A stretch of 64,000 bases of DNA, taken from positions 806,001-870,000 of the forward strand of contig CAWGST010000005.1 of NCBI GenBank assembly GCA_963825315.1. Direction: 5' to 3'. A program made the position numbers and the translations under genes. The notes beneath the pieces were generated by a model, which worked only from the letters and a program-made list of their open reading frames with translations, searched no databases and was not told the origin of the DNA. The stretch is from DASRLE01 sp963825315. GTDB taxonomy: Bacteria > Verrucomicrobiota > Verrucomicrobiia > Limisphaerales > Palsa-1400. This document shows positions 18,567 through 27,220 of this stretch, piece after piece. The first letter of the stretch is position 1. Every line of letters begins with the position of its first letter.

Positions 18567-19490
18567 ATGACTGATTCGCTTACCGCCGTCATCCTCGGTG
18601 TGATCGAAGGAATCACCGAGTTTTTGCCCATCTCATCCACGGGCCATCTGTTGATCGCCGAGCAATGGCTGCCGCACCAGACGGATTTGTTCAACGTCGT
18701 CATCCAAACCGGCGCGGTGCTGGCGGTCATTCCGCTGTTTCACAAGCGCTTTCATCAGTTCATTTTTAACTGGGCGGATGCCGCGGTGCGCGACTATTTT
18801 TTTAAAATTGTCGCGGCCTTTGTCATTACCGGCGCGGGCGGTTACGTGCTCGAAAAAAGAGGCTTCACACTTCCCGAAAAACTTTTCCCGGTCGCCATCG
18901 CCCTGCTGACGGGCGGCGTGCTCTTTCTTATTGTTGAAGGATGGTTGGGCAAACGCCAGCGGGGCGGCGACGAGAATGCGCCCCGCAATGATATCAAGCA
19001 TGTGACGTGGACGGTGGCGATTGCCGTCGGCCTGGGGCAACTGATTGCCGCTGTCTTTCCGGGGAGTTCGCGTTCGGGCACAACTATTTTGTTTATGTTG
19101 ATTCTGGGTCTGAGCCGCCCGCTGGCCACCGAGTATTCCTTTCTGGTCAGCATCCCGACCATGCTCGCCGCCGGCGGTTACAAGATTTTTGAAGCCTTCC
19201 ATCACAGAACTGGCGTCGTGCAGGAGGAGAACTGGACAATGGTGATCCTTGCCGCGCTGGTGGCGGCGGTGGTTTCGTTCATTGCGGTGAAATGGCTTTT
19301 AGGATACGTGCAGACGCATACCTTCATCGCTTTTGGGTGGTACCGCATTATTCTCGGCTGCGCGATTTTATGGTTCGTAATTCAACCAGGGTCCAAGCCA
19401 CTTCTCGACCACGGCCAAAGCCATGCCTTTGCGCCGGTGATAGTCCAGCACTTGATCCCGGTCCAGTTTGCCGACGGCAAAATATTTTGA
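18567..19490 (+). CDS. uppP: Undecaprenyl-diphosphatase UppP/BacA
   Basis: 307 residues. It recycles undecaprenyl pyrophosphate to the monophosphate carrier for peptidoglycan and other wall polymers, in the inner membrane. Both signature blocks are intact: EGITEFLPISSTGHL (residues 14-28) and FPGSSRSGTTILFML (about 167-181), with the expected Glu, His and Arg. Multiple membrane segments are present. Family members end near residue 265-275. Here the frame runs about 35 residues further (from GSKPLLDHGQ), and this tail is encoded opposite the end of metH. The tail may be functionless extension. Confidence 0.93.
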   Translation: MTDSLTAVILGVIEGITEFLPISSTGHLLIAEQWLPHQTDLFNVVIQTGAVLAVIPLFHKRFHQFIFNWADAAVRDYFFKIVAAFVITGAGGYVLEKRGFTLPEKLFPVAIALLTGGVLFLIVEGWLGKRQRGGDENAPRNDIKHVTWTVAIAVGLGQLIAAVFPGSSRSGTTILFMLILGLSRPLATEYSFLVSIPTMLAAGGYKIFEAFHHRTGVVQEENWTMVILAALVAAVVSFIAVKWLLGYVQTHTFIAFGWYRIILGCAILWFVIQPGSKPLLDHGQSHAFAPVIVQHLIPVQFADGKIF

Positions 19491-22400
19491 CTGCGGAGCA
19501 GAGAAATAAAGCCCGCTGACGCTGCTGCCCGGCCACATCGCGCAGCTTTCCGTCAATCGGATCCCGGCATTCTTTTCCGCGTCCAGCAATTTCCAGAGCG
19601 TCCATTTTTCCGTGTGGTCCGGGCAGGCGGGATACCCCGCCGCCGGCCGAATGCCGCGATATTGCTCGTCGATCAATTGCCCGATGGTCAGGTTTTCGCT
19701 CCTGCCGTAGCCCCATTCGGCCCGGACGCGCTTGTGCAAATATTCAGCGAACGCTTCCGCCAAACGGTCCGCCAGGGCTTCAGTCATGATGGCGTTGTAA
19801 TCGTCGTTGTCCGCTTTGAATTGTTTGACCAACTCGTCCGCGCCGATGCCGGCGGTCACGGCGAACGCGCCGATATAATCCTCCGGCGGCGTTCCGCCAG
19901 GCCCGGAGGATTTGCCCGCCACGAAATCCGCCAGACACCAATTGGGCTGGCCGTCCGGCTTTTCGATCTGTTGCCGCAGAAAGCGAAACGTGGCCCGCAC
20001 CTGCTGGCGCGACGGGCCGCTGTATAGTTCGACATCATCCCCGATGGAATTGGCGGGAAAGAATCCATAGACTGCCCGCGCCGCCAGCAATTTCTTCTTG
20101 ACGATCTGTTCCAGCAGTTTTTGGGCGTCCTGGAACAATTCGCGGGCCTGCGCGCCATGTTTTTCATGCTGCAGAATCGAGGGGTAACGGCCGCGCAACT
20201 CCCAAGTGTGGAAAAGCGGCGACCAATCAATGCAGGGGACAAGGTCTTCGAGCGCCACGGGCAACGCCCCATTCTGCCCTGCCGCGGAACTGAGCATTCT
20301 CAATCCTGTGAATTCCGGTTTGGCGATTTCGGCCTCTTTCCGGTCAAACTTTGGCCCGCGCCGGCGGGCTTCGTCAATGGAAACAAGTTTGACGCGCTGA
20401 CCGGCATGTTGCCGGCGCAGTTTTTCCTGGTCCCGGCCATTCTGGGCGGCAAAGGCCGGCTTCAACTCAGGATTGATCAAGTGGCCGACGACGCCGACAG
20501 CCCGGGAGGCATCGACAACATGAACAACAGGCTCCTTGTAATTGGGCGCAATTTTGACCGAGGTGTGCGCCTTGCTCGTGGTGGCACCGCCAATGAGAAG
20601 CGGCAGGGAAAATCCCTGGCGCTGCATCTCCCGGGCCACATGCGCCATTTCGTCGAGCGACGGCGTAATGAGTCCGCTCAGCCCGATCATATCGGCTTTT
20701 TGTTCGCGGGCGGTTTGCAGAATTTTTTCGCACGGGACCATGACGCCGAGGTCAATGACCTCGTAGCTGTTGCAGCCGAGCACGACGCCCACGATACTTT
20801 TGCCGATGTCGTGAACGTCGCCTTTGACCGTCGCCATCACTATTTTGCCCTGGGCGCGTGCGTTGCCGCCGGCCCGCTTTTCCGCCTCCATAAAGGGAAG
20901 AAGCCAGGCCACCGACTTTTTCATGACGCGCGCGCTTTTGACCACCTGGGGCAGGAACATTTTGCCCGAACCAAAGAGATCGCCCACCACGCTCATCCCG
21001 GCCATCAAGGGACCTTCAATGACCGCCAGCGGACGCCCGATCTTCAGCCGCGCTTCCTCCGTGTCGGCTTCGATGTAGTCGGCAATGCCCTTGACCAGCG
21101 CGTGTTCGAGCCGTTGCTCGACGGTTCCCCTGCGCCATTCCTCTTCCACGGCCTCCGTCTTGTCTTTCTTTTTGACGGACTCGGCAAAGGTGACGAGGCG
21201 TTCGGTCGCGTCGGGGCGGCGGTTGAGCAAAACGTCTTCCACCAATTCGAGCAGGTCTTTGGGAATTTCGCCGTAAATGCCCAGCATGCCGGCGTTGACA
21301 ATGCCCATATCCAGCCCGGCTTTGATGGCGTGATACAAAAAGGCGGTGTGCATGGCTTCGCGCACCGCGGCATTGCCGCGAAACGAAAAGGAAATGTTGC
21401 TGATGCCGCCGCTGACCTTTGCGCGCGGCAGGTTTTGTTTGATCCAGCGCGTGGCCTCGATGAAATCCACCGCGTAATTGTTGTGCTCCTCCATGCCGGT
21501 GGCGACGGTCAGGATGTTGGGGTCAAAGATGATGTCCTGCGGCGGAAAGCCGATCTGCTCCGTCAGGATTTTGTAGGTGCGGGCGCAGATTTCCTTGCGC
21601 CGCTCAACGGTGTCGGCCTGTCCGCGTTCGTCAAAAGCCATCACGACGACCGCCGCGCCGTAGCGCCGGACCAGCCGGGCCTGCTGGATGAATTTTTCTT
21701 CGCCTTCCTTGAGGCTGATGGAATTGACAACCGCCTTGCCCTGCACACACTTCAAGCCGGCCTCGATGACCGCCCATTTTGAACTGTCAATCATTATCGG
21801 CACACGGGCGATGTCCGGCTCGGAAGCCACGAGATTGAGAAAATGCGTCATGGCTTTAACGCCGTCGAGCATCCCTTCGTCCATGTTGACGTCGATGATC
21901 TGCGCGCCGCTGACGACCTGTTGTTTGGCCACGGCCAGGGCTTCCTCGAATTGTCCGGCCAGGACCAGTTTGGCAAATTTAGGCGAGCCGGTCACATTGG
22001 TGCGCTCGCCGATATTGACAAAATTCGTGTCGGGCCGGATGGTCAGCGCCTCCAGGCCGCTCAAGCGCAACCAGGGTTCGACCTTTGGCGGCACGCGGGG
22101 CGCGAATTTCTTCACCGCCCGGGCGAGGGTTTTGATGTGCGCCGCAGTTGTGCCGCAGCAGCCGCCCACAAAATTGAGCCAGCCGGCGGCGGCCCACTCG
22201 GCCAGTTGGGGCGCGAACGTTTCAGGTGTTTCCGGGAAGCCCGTTGCCAGCATGGGATTGGGCAAACCGGCGTTGGGATAGGCGCTGACGTAAATCGGCG
22301 CCAGCCCGGAAAGCTCTTCGATAAACGGCCTCATTTCCTTTGGCCCCAGCGCGCAATTGATCCCGATGCTCAGGAGTGGAAAATGCGAAACGGAGTTCCA

Positions 22401-23165
22401 GTAGGCTTCCACCGTTTGCCCGGAGAGCGTGCGACCGCTCAGATCGGTGATGGTAAAGGAAAGCATGACGGGCACCCGCCGTCGCGCGGGCGATGCCGGG
22501 TGGCGCCCGGAGCCTGCCGCCACGGCGTCAATGCCCAATTCTTCAAACAGCCTGGCGATGGCAAAGAGAGCCGCTTTCGAGTTGAGCGAATCAAATACAG
22601 TCTCAATCAGCAGCAGATCCGCCCCGCCTTCCAACAGGCCGCGGGCTTGTTCGTAATAGGCCTGCGCCAATTGGTCGTAAGTCACCCCGCGCGCCGCCGG
22701 ATCGCTGACGCTGCCGGAAATCGAAGCCGTCTTGCTGGTCGGTCCGAGCGCCCCGGCCACAAAACAAATCCGGCCCGGCTCGGCGGCCATGACGGCATCG
22801 GCGGCGGCGCGCGCATTCTTCGCGCCCGCCACATTCAATTCAAAGGCGAGCGATTCCATGCCGTAATCGGCCTGCGAAATGGCCGTGGAATTGAAGGTAT
22901 TCGTCCCAATGATGTCCGCGCCGGCTTCGAGATACTGCCGGTGGATGGCCTGGATCAGATGAGGCTGCGTCAGGTTGAGCAGGTCGTTGTTTCCCTTCAC
23001 GTCACGCGCCCAATCCTTGAACCGCTGCCCGCGGAAGCCCGCTTCATCCAGACGGTAGGTTTGAATCAGGGTGCCCCTCGGGCCGTCCAGCAGCACAATG
23101 CGCTGCGGCAAGAGGCGCAACAACGCCTCCACTCGATCCCTGTTTTGACCGTCGGCCTTTTCCAT
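19368..23165 (-). CDS. metH: Cobalamin-dependent methionine synthase MetH
   Basis: 1265 residues, the full four-module length. It methylates homocysteine using methyltetrahydrofolate and methylcobalamin. Seen: the homocysteine domain with zinc ligands (FVGGCCGTT near 335); the pterin-binding domain (FVNIGERTNVTGSPKF near 380); the B12 domain with the His ligand loop DVHDIGKSIVGVVLGCNSYE near 785; and the reactivation domain with CAMWPGSSVSGLYFS near the end. The C-terminal codons overlap the uppP tail by 123 bp on the opposite strand. A strong AT-rich palindrome lies 46 bp upstream of the start. No cobalamin riboswitch was recognised in the leader. Confidence 0.97.
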   Translation of the reverse strand: MEKADGQNRDRVEALLRLLPQRIVLLDGPRGTLIQTYRLDEAGFRGQRFKDWARDVKGNNDLLNLTQPHLIQAIHRQYLEAGADIIGTNTFNSTAISQADYGMESLAFELNVAGAKNARAAADAVMAAEPGRICFVAGALGPTSKTASISGSVSDPAARGVTYDQLAQAYYEQARGLLEGGADLLLIETVFDSLNSKAALFAIARLFEELGIDAVAAGSGRHPASPARRRVPVMLSFTITDLSGRTLSGQTVEAYWNSVSHFPLLSIGINCALGPKEMRPFIEELSGLAPIYVSAYPNAGLPNPMLATGFPETPETFAPQLAEWAAAGWLNFVGGCCGTTAAHIKTLARAVKKFAPRVPPKVEPWLRLSGLEALTIRPDTNFVNIGERTNVTGSPKFAKLVLAGQFEEALAVAKQQVVSGAQIIDVNMDEGMLDGVKAMTHFLNLVASEPDIARVPIMIDSSKWAVIEAGLKCVQGKAVVNSISLKEGEEKFIQQARLVRRYGAAVVVMAFDERGQADTVERRKEICARTYKILTEQIGFPPQDIIFDPNILTVATGMEEHNNYAVDFIEATRWIKQNLPRAKVSGGISNISFSFRGNAAVREAMHTAFLYHAIKAGLDMGIVNAGMLGIYGEIPKDLLELVEDVLLNRRPDATERLVTFAESVKKKDKTEAVEEEWRRGTVEQRLEHALVKGIADYIEADTEEARLKIGRPLAVIEGPLMAGMSVVGDLFGSGKMFLPQVVKSARVMKKSVAWLLPFMEAEKRAGGNARAQGKIVMATVKGDVHDIGKSIVGVVLGCNSYEVIDLGVMVPCEKILQTAREQKADMIGLSGLITPSLDEMAHVAREMQRQGFSLPLLIGGATTSKAHTSVKIAPNYKEPVVHVVDASRAVGVVGHLINPELKPAFAAQNGRDQEKLRRQHAGQRVKLVSIDEARRRGPKFDRKEAEIAKPEFTGLRMLSSAAGQNGALPVALEDLVPCIDWSPLFHTWELRGRYPSILQHEKHGAQARELFQDAQKLLEQIVKKKLLAARAVYGFFPANSIGDDVELYSGPSRQQVRATFRFLRQQIEKPDGQPNWCLADFVAGKSSGPGGTPPEDYIGAFAVTAGIGADELVKQFKADNDDYNAIMTEALADRLAEAFAEYLHKRVRAEWGYGRSENLTIGQLIDEQYRGIRPAAGYPACPDHTEKWTLWKLLDAEKNAGIRLTESCAMWPGSSVSGLYFSAPQSKYFAVGKLDRDQVLDYHRRKGMALAVVEKWLGPWLNYEP

Positions 23166-23210
23166 GATGCGACTATATTAGCTTTGCCTGGCTCCCGTTG
23201 CAAATTTAAA

Positions 23211-23234
23211 ATCAATATATCGTGATATGTTGAT
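23211..23234. promoter_or_regulatory. Palindromic operator candidate upstream of metH (ArsR/SahR-type)
   Basis: ATCAATATATC-GT-GATATGTTGAT is an inverted repeat with 10 of 11 pairs matching, centred about 57 bp upstream of the metH start. AT-rich palindromes of this form are typical operators of small winged-helix ArsR-family repressors. The SahR regulator of that family controls methionine-cycle genes including metH in other bacteria. The assignment is inference; no regulator gene of this type lies in the window. Confidence 0.5.
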
Positions 23235-23255
23235 ATGATAGGTCTGGGGAGAATT

Positions 23256-23306
23256 GACAATGGATAATTGATAATTGTCAATTGTCAGTTGTCCATTATC
23301 AATTGA
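23256..23306. repeat. AT-rich imperfect inverted repeat
   Basis: TTGACAATGGATAATTGATA and the following CAATTGTCAGTTGTCCATTA are near-complements of each other and form a long AT-rich hairpin, upstream of metH and beyond its operator candidate. It looks like one of the dispersed short palindromes common in this genome and is non-coding. Confidence 0.6.
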
Positions 23307-23309
23307 ATG

Positions 23310-24123
23310 AAAACAGGTTTGATTCAGTTTGACTGGGCTTGACTGGGTTTTGTCCACCTTTGGCTGTAAGCGATTCATAATAAGTACTTTGCGTATGTTT
23401 TATCGGCAAAATGACCAAGAGCATCAGTTTGACTGGCTTTGGGATCAATTTTCACCCCCCTCCCCCCCATATACCCCCGAAAAATTTTCGAAAAATCCCC
23501 TCCGCCCATTTTGGTTGGAACGGATTGGGCCACAGCAGGTTCCAATTGAAAAATGGCAAAAACCCATTTTTCACATTTTTCGGATTTCATTGCAGCCCTT
23601 TTCGGGCATCCCGCCCCGGCGACGGCGCAAGGCATTTTGCAGATCACTGCGACAGACTGCGACGCGGTGCAACCCGCCGTCGCCGCAACGGCTTTCGCCG
23701 CCGCCAGGCTATAGCGGGACAAGATGGCGCGGCAAGCCCGCCTTCCGAGCAGAGGCTTGCAGCAATAGCGCAACGGCTCTGGCGGTAAAAGTCGGTGCGG
23801 CAAGCCTGCCTGCACTTTGTTTGGCCGCGCTAATCCGGGTGGATCGATTTGACCACTCAACCTGGCACCAATTCGGTTTTTCATAACTTTAGCATTCAGC
23901 CTTTAGCCTTCAGCATTTCCGCTTTGACATGGCCTTAATGGGTCATTCATTAGACGAACATTACAGTTAATATATCATATCGTCAACAGATATTTGAAAG
24001 AATTTTTACAAAAACTGTGATTTTTTCTAAAATGTGTTTAAGACCTTGCACGGCAAAGACTTAAGAATAACGCAAAGAAGATTTGGCAGCCCCGAAAGTC
24101 ATTGCCACTCGCGGCGAAGGCCC
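23310..24123. other. About 0.8 kb without a supported gene
   Basis: Open frames exist but none has a recognisable protein or a consistent start. Visible features are a repeated GTTTGACTGG motif (around 23328 and 23426), a C-rich homopolymer stretch near 23450-23475, the palindromic AAAATTTTCGAAAA at about 23482, and an AT-rich end from 23930. The last part holds AACGCAAAGAAGATTTGGC (about 24069-24087), which recurs near 47338-47355 beside the IS nest, suggesting a dispersed repeat. Confidence 0.5.
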
Positions 24124-25044
24124 CTACTCGCCCAATCCCACCTTGGCCCTGCCATTGATCAGCCCAATAATCGTGCGGGTCTTACCCAGAACTTCTCCGG
24201 CCAGTTCGTCCGTGCTTTTGCTCTTGTCCGTTAAGTGCAAAACTCTGTTGCCCGCTTCGCGCACGTCGTGTGCATCACGCTCATGCCCCAGTAAAACGCC
24301 ATGTCGCCCGCAAACATCTATAAGGGCAAACATCTCACCCCCGCTTCGACATTGTCGTTTGTTCTCCTGCACTATTTCACGCAGCTCATCCTTCATTTTC
24401 TCCGTTAGAACCGCTTTGAGAGTGTCTTCAAGACACGCCCGGCACATAGCGATGCAAGCCCGGTTCAACCGAAGCAAATAACACCTGGTTGCCTCTGCCA
24501 GGTAATCACGCGTCTGGTCCGGAGCATCCTTCATCATGGGCATAAGTTCGAGTCTTGTCACCTTTTTCGAAACCCTCCGAAGCAGCCGCGCGAGCACCAA
24601 GGCATAATGGATCGCCATTCTCGTATGCATATTCACTGACGCCTGCTGCCAGAGTTTTTCTTGCAGCGGAATACTTTTGGGGTCGCTTCCCTTCTCCCGA
24701 GCCTCGGCCAAGAGTCCAACAATATTTAGTGCGATGCCCTCCTCTGCCGCCGTCTGCGCGGCCTCCTCAGCCGAGCGCGCCGCGTGATGGGCGGATTGAC
24801 CAATGACTACGCTAACAATATCCCCGGCCTCATCACGAATATACTTGACGAACCCTAAGTTCACCTGCTCCAGTAACCACCTCAATATCTCATGCAAAGG
24901 AGTTTCAGGCAGGCTGCCGGCAGTCCTTCGGCCTTTGTAGTAGCACCAGAAGCCGTCTCCTGCGCTTTCCACGCGCATCGCCACAGCCTTACGACCAGGC
25001 GGCCAATCATCCAACGACTCACCTTCCATCCAAATGGTCTTCAT
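24124..25044 (-). CDS. DUF4145-like domain protein
   Basis: 306 residues. The C-terminal half has the helical DUF4145-type pattern (LNRACIAMCRACLEDTLKAV near 190-210, then DVREAGNRVLH near 270). DUF4145 is common at the ends of restriction and other defence proteins and as stand-alone genes. The N-terminal 100 residues (DGFWCYYKGRRTAG) are not recognised. Its ATG overlaps the stop of the preceding membrane-protein gene by 4 bp, so it is the last cistron of a coupled three-gene cassette. A role in defence or stress is only a possibility. Confidence 0.7.
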   Translation of the reverse strand: MKTIWMEGESLDDWPPGRKAVAMRVESAGDGFWCYYKGRRTAGSLPETPLHEILRWLLEQVNLGFVKYIRDEAGDIVSVVIGQSAHHAARSAEEAAQTAAEEGIALNIVGLLAEAREKGSDPKSIPLQEKLWQQASVNMHTRMAIHYALVLARLLRRVSKKVTRLELMPMMKDAPDQTRDYLAEATRCYLLRLNRACIAMCRACLEDTLKAVLTEKMKDELREIVQENKRQCRSGGEMFALIDVCGRHGVLLGHERDAHDVREAGNRVLHLTDKSKSTDELAGEVLGKTRTIIGLINGRAKVGLGE

Positions 25045-25472
25045 ACTTTGCTCAATGTCATTTCCTTTGCAAATTTCTCGGTAGCAATTGGCCCTTGGAG
25101 CTTCAACCGCAGCGCAATATCCCCTTTTTCCTTTGAAAGCTTTGAAAAATCGGGTTCTCCGGGTTTGGTGTCAGGGCTGTTGAACAGTTGCCTTATCCCC
25201 TTGTATTTGAGCCAGTCCTTGTAAATGCCGTCCAAGTAGCCCGAAATTTCTTTGCTAAAAAGAAAGCGGCTTTCTCTGACCTGCCGAAGAAATTCACAAC
25301 CATCGGATTTTTCAAAATTCTCGAAAAAGTCAATCGCTGCATCATACACTTTTAGCCGTCGCTCGTATAAATCATGTCTGCGCTTCAACTCGTCAGTTCG
25401 CCAGTGCCGCCAAGCAATATAAACCGTAATCAGGCCAAGAACAATTGTGCTAATAATTTGAAGAAGTTTCAT
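25041..25472 (-). CDS. Small protein with N-terminal membrane anchor, unknown
   Basis: 143 residues: one membrane helix (IISTIVLGLITVYIAW, residues 5-20) followed by a basic, helical cytoplasmic part (RTDELKRRHDLYERRLKVYD). The ATG abuts the stop of the secreted-protein gene upstream, and the stop overlaps the DUF4145 gene. I recognise no family. The layout resembles small membrane sensor or anchor proteins that recruit a soluble partner. Confidence 0.7.
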   Translation of the reverse strand: MKLLQIISTIVLGLITVYIAWRHWRTDELKRRHDLYERRLKVYDAAIDFFENFEKSDGCEFLRQVRESRFLFSKEISGYLDGIYKDWLKYKGIRQLFNSPDTKPGEPDFSKLSKEKGDIALRLKLQGPIATEKFAKEMTLSKV

Positions 25473-26114
25473 TCACGGAGTCTTGTCTTGTAACTGCTTA
25501 ATCAATTGCTGCTTTTCGTCTCTTACCTTTAAGCACTTCTCAATATTGTTCTTTAACAATTCCGCTAACTCATCGGAAGCAGACATTTCTTCTCCATACA
25601 CAGGTTCTCCGGCTTTCCAACCGGCAAGAGGCTTGATGGATTTTCCCAATTTGACTCGTTCAAGTAGCTCCTTCCAAACGTAAGCTTCTTTTTCGGCGCG
25701 CATCGCTTCATCGTTTAACGTTTCCAGTTTTGCACTTTTAGCTTCGATACGGTCAATACGGTCAGACACATCTTTAGGCACATTTGTATTTGAATTCTGA
25801 GCGATGTTGGATGGGGTCATCGCTTCCAATTCCGCTTTTGTATCAACAGGAATTAGACTGACGGCTCCATCAAGCGACTGATACCCACAGGGAATAAAAA
25901 ATGGATGCGCTGATGCCTGACCCCGTTCCATCCAAACCCGACCTGTCTCGGTGTCCAGTATATGGGTTTCGGCATATTGACCTGCCTGAGTGCTAATAAT
26001 GACATAACGCCCCCCTGTTGAAGAATGTGCGGATTGTGAATAAAGAGGCTGCGAAATCGCAACCGTCGTTAGCAACAGAAATAATTGCGCGATTCTGATT
26101 TGTTCAATTTTCAC
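25473..26114 (-). CDS. Exported coiled-coil protein, unknown
   Basis: 213 residues. A signal peptide (IAQLFLLLTTVAISQPLYSQ) is followed by a short beta region (YVIISTQAGQYAETHILDTE with W at 61) and a long coiled coil (about 110-210, e.g. RIDRIEAKSAKLETLNDEA). It is the first gene of the 26.1-24.1 kb cassette and is joined head-to-tail to the membrane-anchored gene with no gap. Predicted to lie outside the cytoplasmic membrane; function unknown. Confidence 0.7.
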   Translation of the reverse strand: MKIEQIRIAQLFLLLTTVAISQPLYSQSAHSSTGGRYVIISTQAGQYAETHILDTETGRVWMERGQASAHPFFIPCGYQSLDGAVSLIPVDTKAELEAMTPSNIAQNSNTNVPKDVSDRIDRIEAKSAKLETLNDEAMRAEKEAYVWKELLERVKLGKSIKPLAGWKAGEPVYGEEMSASDELAELLKNNIEKCLKVRDEKQQLIKQLQDKTP

Positions 26115-26352
26115 TTTTTGGGGTTCCTTTCAATCCTGTTCTACGCCCGTGTTTCATTTGACGCAAGCCAGAACGCCCTGCCATGCTCAGTAAATGCCCC
26201 GTGGCAAGGGTATATGAGCGCAACTGGATGATTTTGCCTGCCAAAATTTAAACCTCTCTGCGCGGAAATACAGACGGAAAATCCGGTCAAGGCGATGGCG
26301 TGAAAGTGAAAGGGTCCTCGGAAATTGGTATTGGTTAATTTTGGCCGCAAAT

Positions 26353-26383
26353 GCGCCTACTTGCGTTTGAGTTCTTTCTGGAG
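26353..26383 (-). repeat. 31-bp remnant of the polX 3' end
   Basis: GCGCCT-ACTTGCGTTTGAGTTC-TTTCTGGAG matches the last codons of polX (28256-28286) with a single mismatch. On the minus strand it reads LQKELKRK and then a stop. The rest of 26115-26450 shows no supported gene. This is the smallest of three copies of the polX tail. Confidence 0.65.
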
Positions 26384-26450
26384 TTGAGATTTCTTTGCAC
26401 TGGCGCGGGAAGGGTCACTTGGCAAACATTCTGGCCAGCAAAACGTTCGA

Positions 26451-26702
26451 CTACCACTCCCATTCCTCCTCGTCCCAGCGCGTGTGTGCGGCATCATTGA
26501 GAATCAGCTTGTCATCTTCGCTCGCGGCCATTTTGCGAAAGGCCTCATCCCATCCTTCACGCGCCGGTTTGGGGCTGCGTATGACCAGACACCCCCCCTG
26601 CGCCTCCACTTCCACCTCGTTCTGCATGTGGCAGACATCCAGCAGCGGTTGCGGCACCGGGATGGCCGGCGAATCGGCCAGGTGAATTATTTTGGATTTC
26701 AC
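26451..26702 (-). CDS. MazE/AbrB-type antitoxin, orphan
   Basis: 83 residues with the swapped-hairpin beta pattern of MazE/SpoVT-AbrB antitoxins (PAIPVPQPLLDVCHMQNEVE, then GGCLVIRSPKPAREGWDEAF) and an acidic tail (HTRWDEEEWEW) that would bind the toxin. In family operons a MazF/PemK gene follows at once. Here the overlapping frame begins VVVERF, like such toxins, but breaks down after a few codons, and a piece of the polX tail lies just beyond. The antitoxin therefore appears to have lost its partner. Confidence 0.75.
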   Translation of the reverse strand: MKSKIIHLADSPAIPVPQPLLDVCHMQNEVEVEAQGGCLVIRSPKPAREGWDEAFRKMAASEDDKLILNDAAHTRWDEEEWEW

Positions 26703-26811
26703 ATTGAGAATCTAAGAGTTAAACCATGTAACGTCAAGAGCGGCGGCCAGTCAACGCAGCCTTTTTGCCTCGCCGGACTTCCCATTATGCTTAACAGTTA
26801 TGGGAATGCTC

Positions 26812-26892
26812 TCCCTCACCCAAACCCTCTCCGCTTGCTTTCCCTCACCCCGGCCCTCTCCCTCCGGCGGGAGAGGGAGCGGAAGGAGAGGG
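26812..26892. repeat. C/G-rich hairpin repeat (CCCTCACC/GGCCCTCTCC type)
   Basis: CCCTCTCCC (26854-26862) and GGGAGAGGG (26869-26877) form a perfect 9-bp stem. It is preceded by two CCCTCACCC-type units and followed by another GGAGAGGG. A related stem lies inside the DUF4129 gene at 62959-62983. This kind of dispersed palindrome is common in Verrucomicrobiota and related groups. Confidence 0.65.
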
Positions 26893-26913
26893 CTTTTGCT
26901 TTATTCCTCTTTT

Positions 26914-27156
26914 CGCGCCTGCTTGCGTTTGAGTTCCTTCTGGAGGGTGGGGAGCGGGAGGGTGTTGATGACGTCTTTCATCTCCAGCCAGCCTTTGCGC
27001 GCGATGCCGGCGCCGAGGCGCAAAAAACCGGCGTGTTCGTTCCGATGGGCGTCGCAATTGATGACGCACTTGACGCCTTTTTCCTTCGCATAATGCCAGA
27101 GGCGCCAGTCCATGTCGAAGCGCCTCGGATTGGCGTTCAGTTCGATCCATGTGCCG
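26914..27156 (-). pseudogene. Duplicated fragment of the polX 3' end
   Basis: 243 bp aligned without gaps to 28254-28496, the last ~80 codons of polX, with about a dozen mismatches. The frame still reads GTWIELNANPRRFDMDWRLW to LQKELKRKQARKEE, but the 5' part of the gene is missing. It and the true polX end flank the aroF-type gene, so a past tandem duplication or recombination is likely. It is not expected to be functional. Confidence 0.85.
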
Positions 27157-27220
27157 CTACGTCCCATTTCCCGCCCCCAATTTCTTCGCCATGTCGTGGC
27201 CCCTTTGCGTTGCCGGCGCA

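Noticed and set aside
20121..21782. 553-codon open frame on the plus strand
   Set aside because: It lies wholly opposite metH, whose protein is fully recognisable; the plus-strand product matches no family and has the His/Ala/Gly-rich look of an antisense frame in GC-rich DNA.
23166..23320. Cobalamin or SAM riboswitch before metH
   Set aside because: No B12-box or SAM-box core; only the AT-rich palindrome and a second inverted repeat are seen.
23329..23886. Protein-coding gene in the spacer beyond metH
   Set aside because: Overlapping open frames on both strands, homopolymer C runs and no recognisable protein; treated as non-coding.
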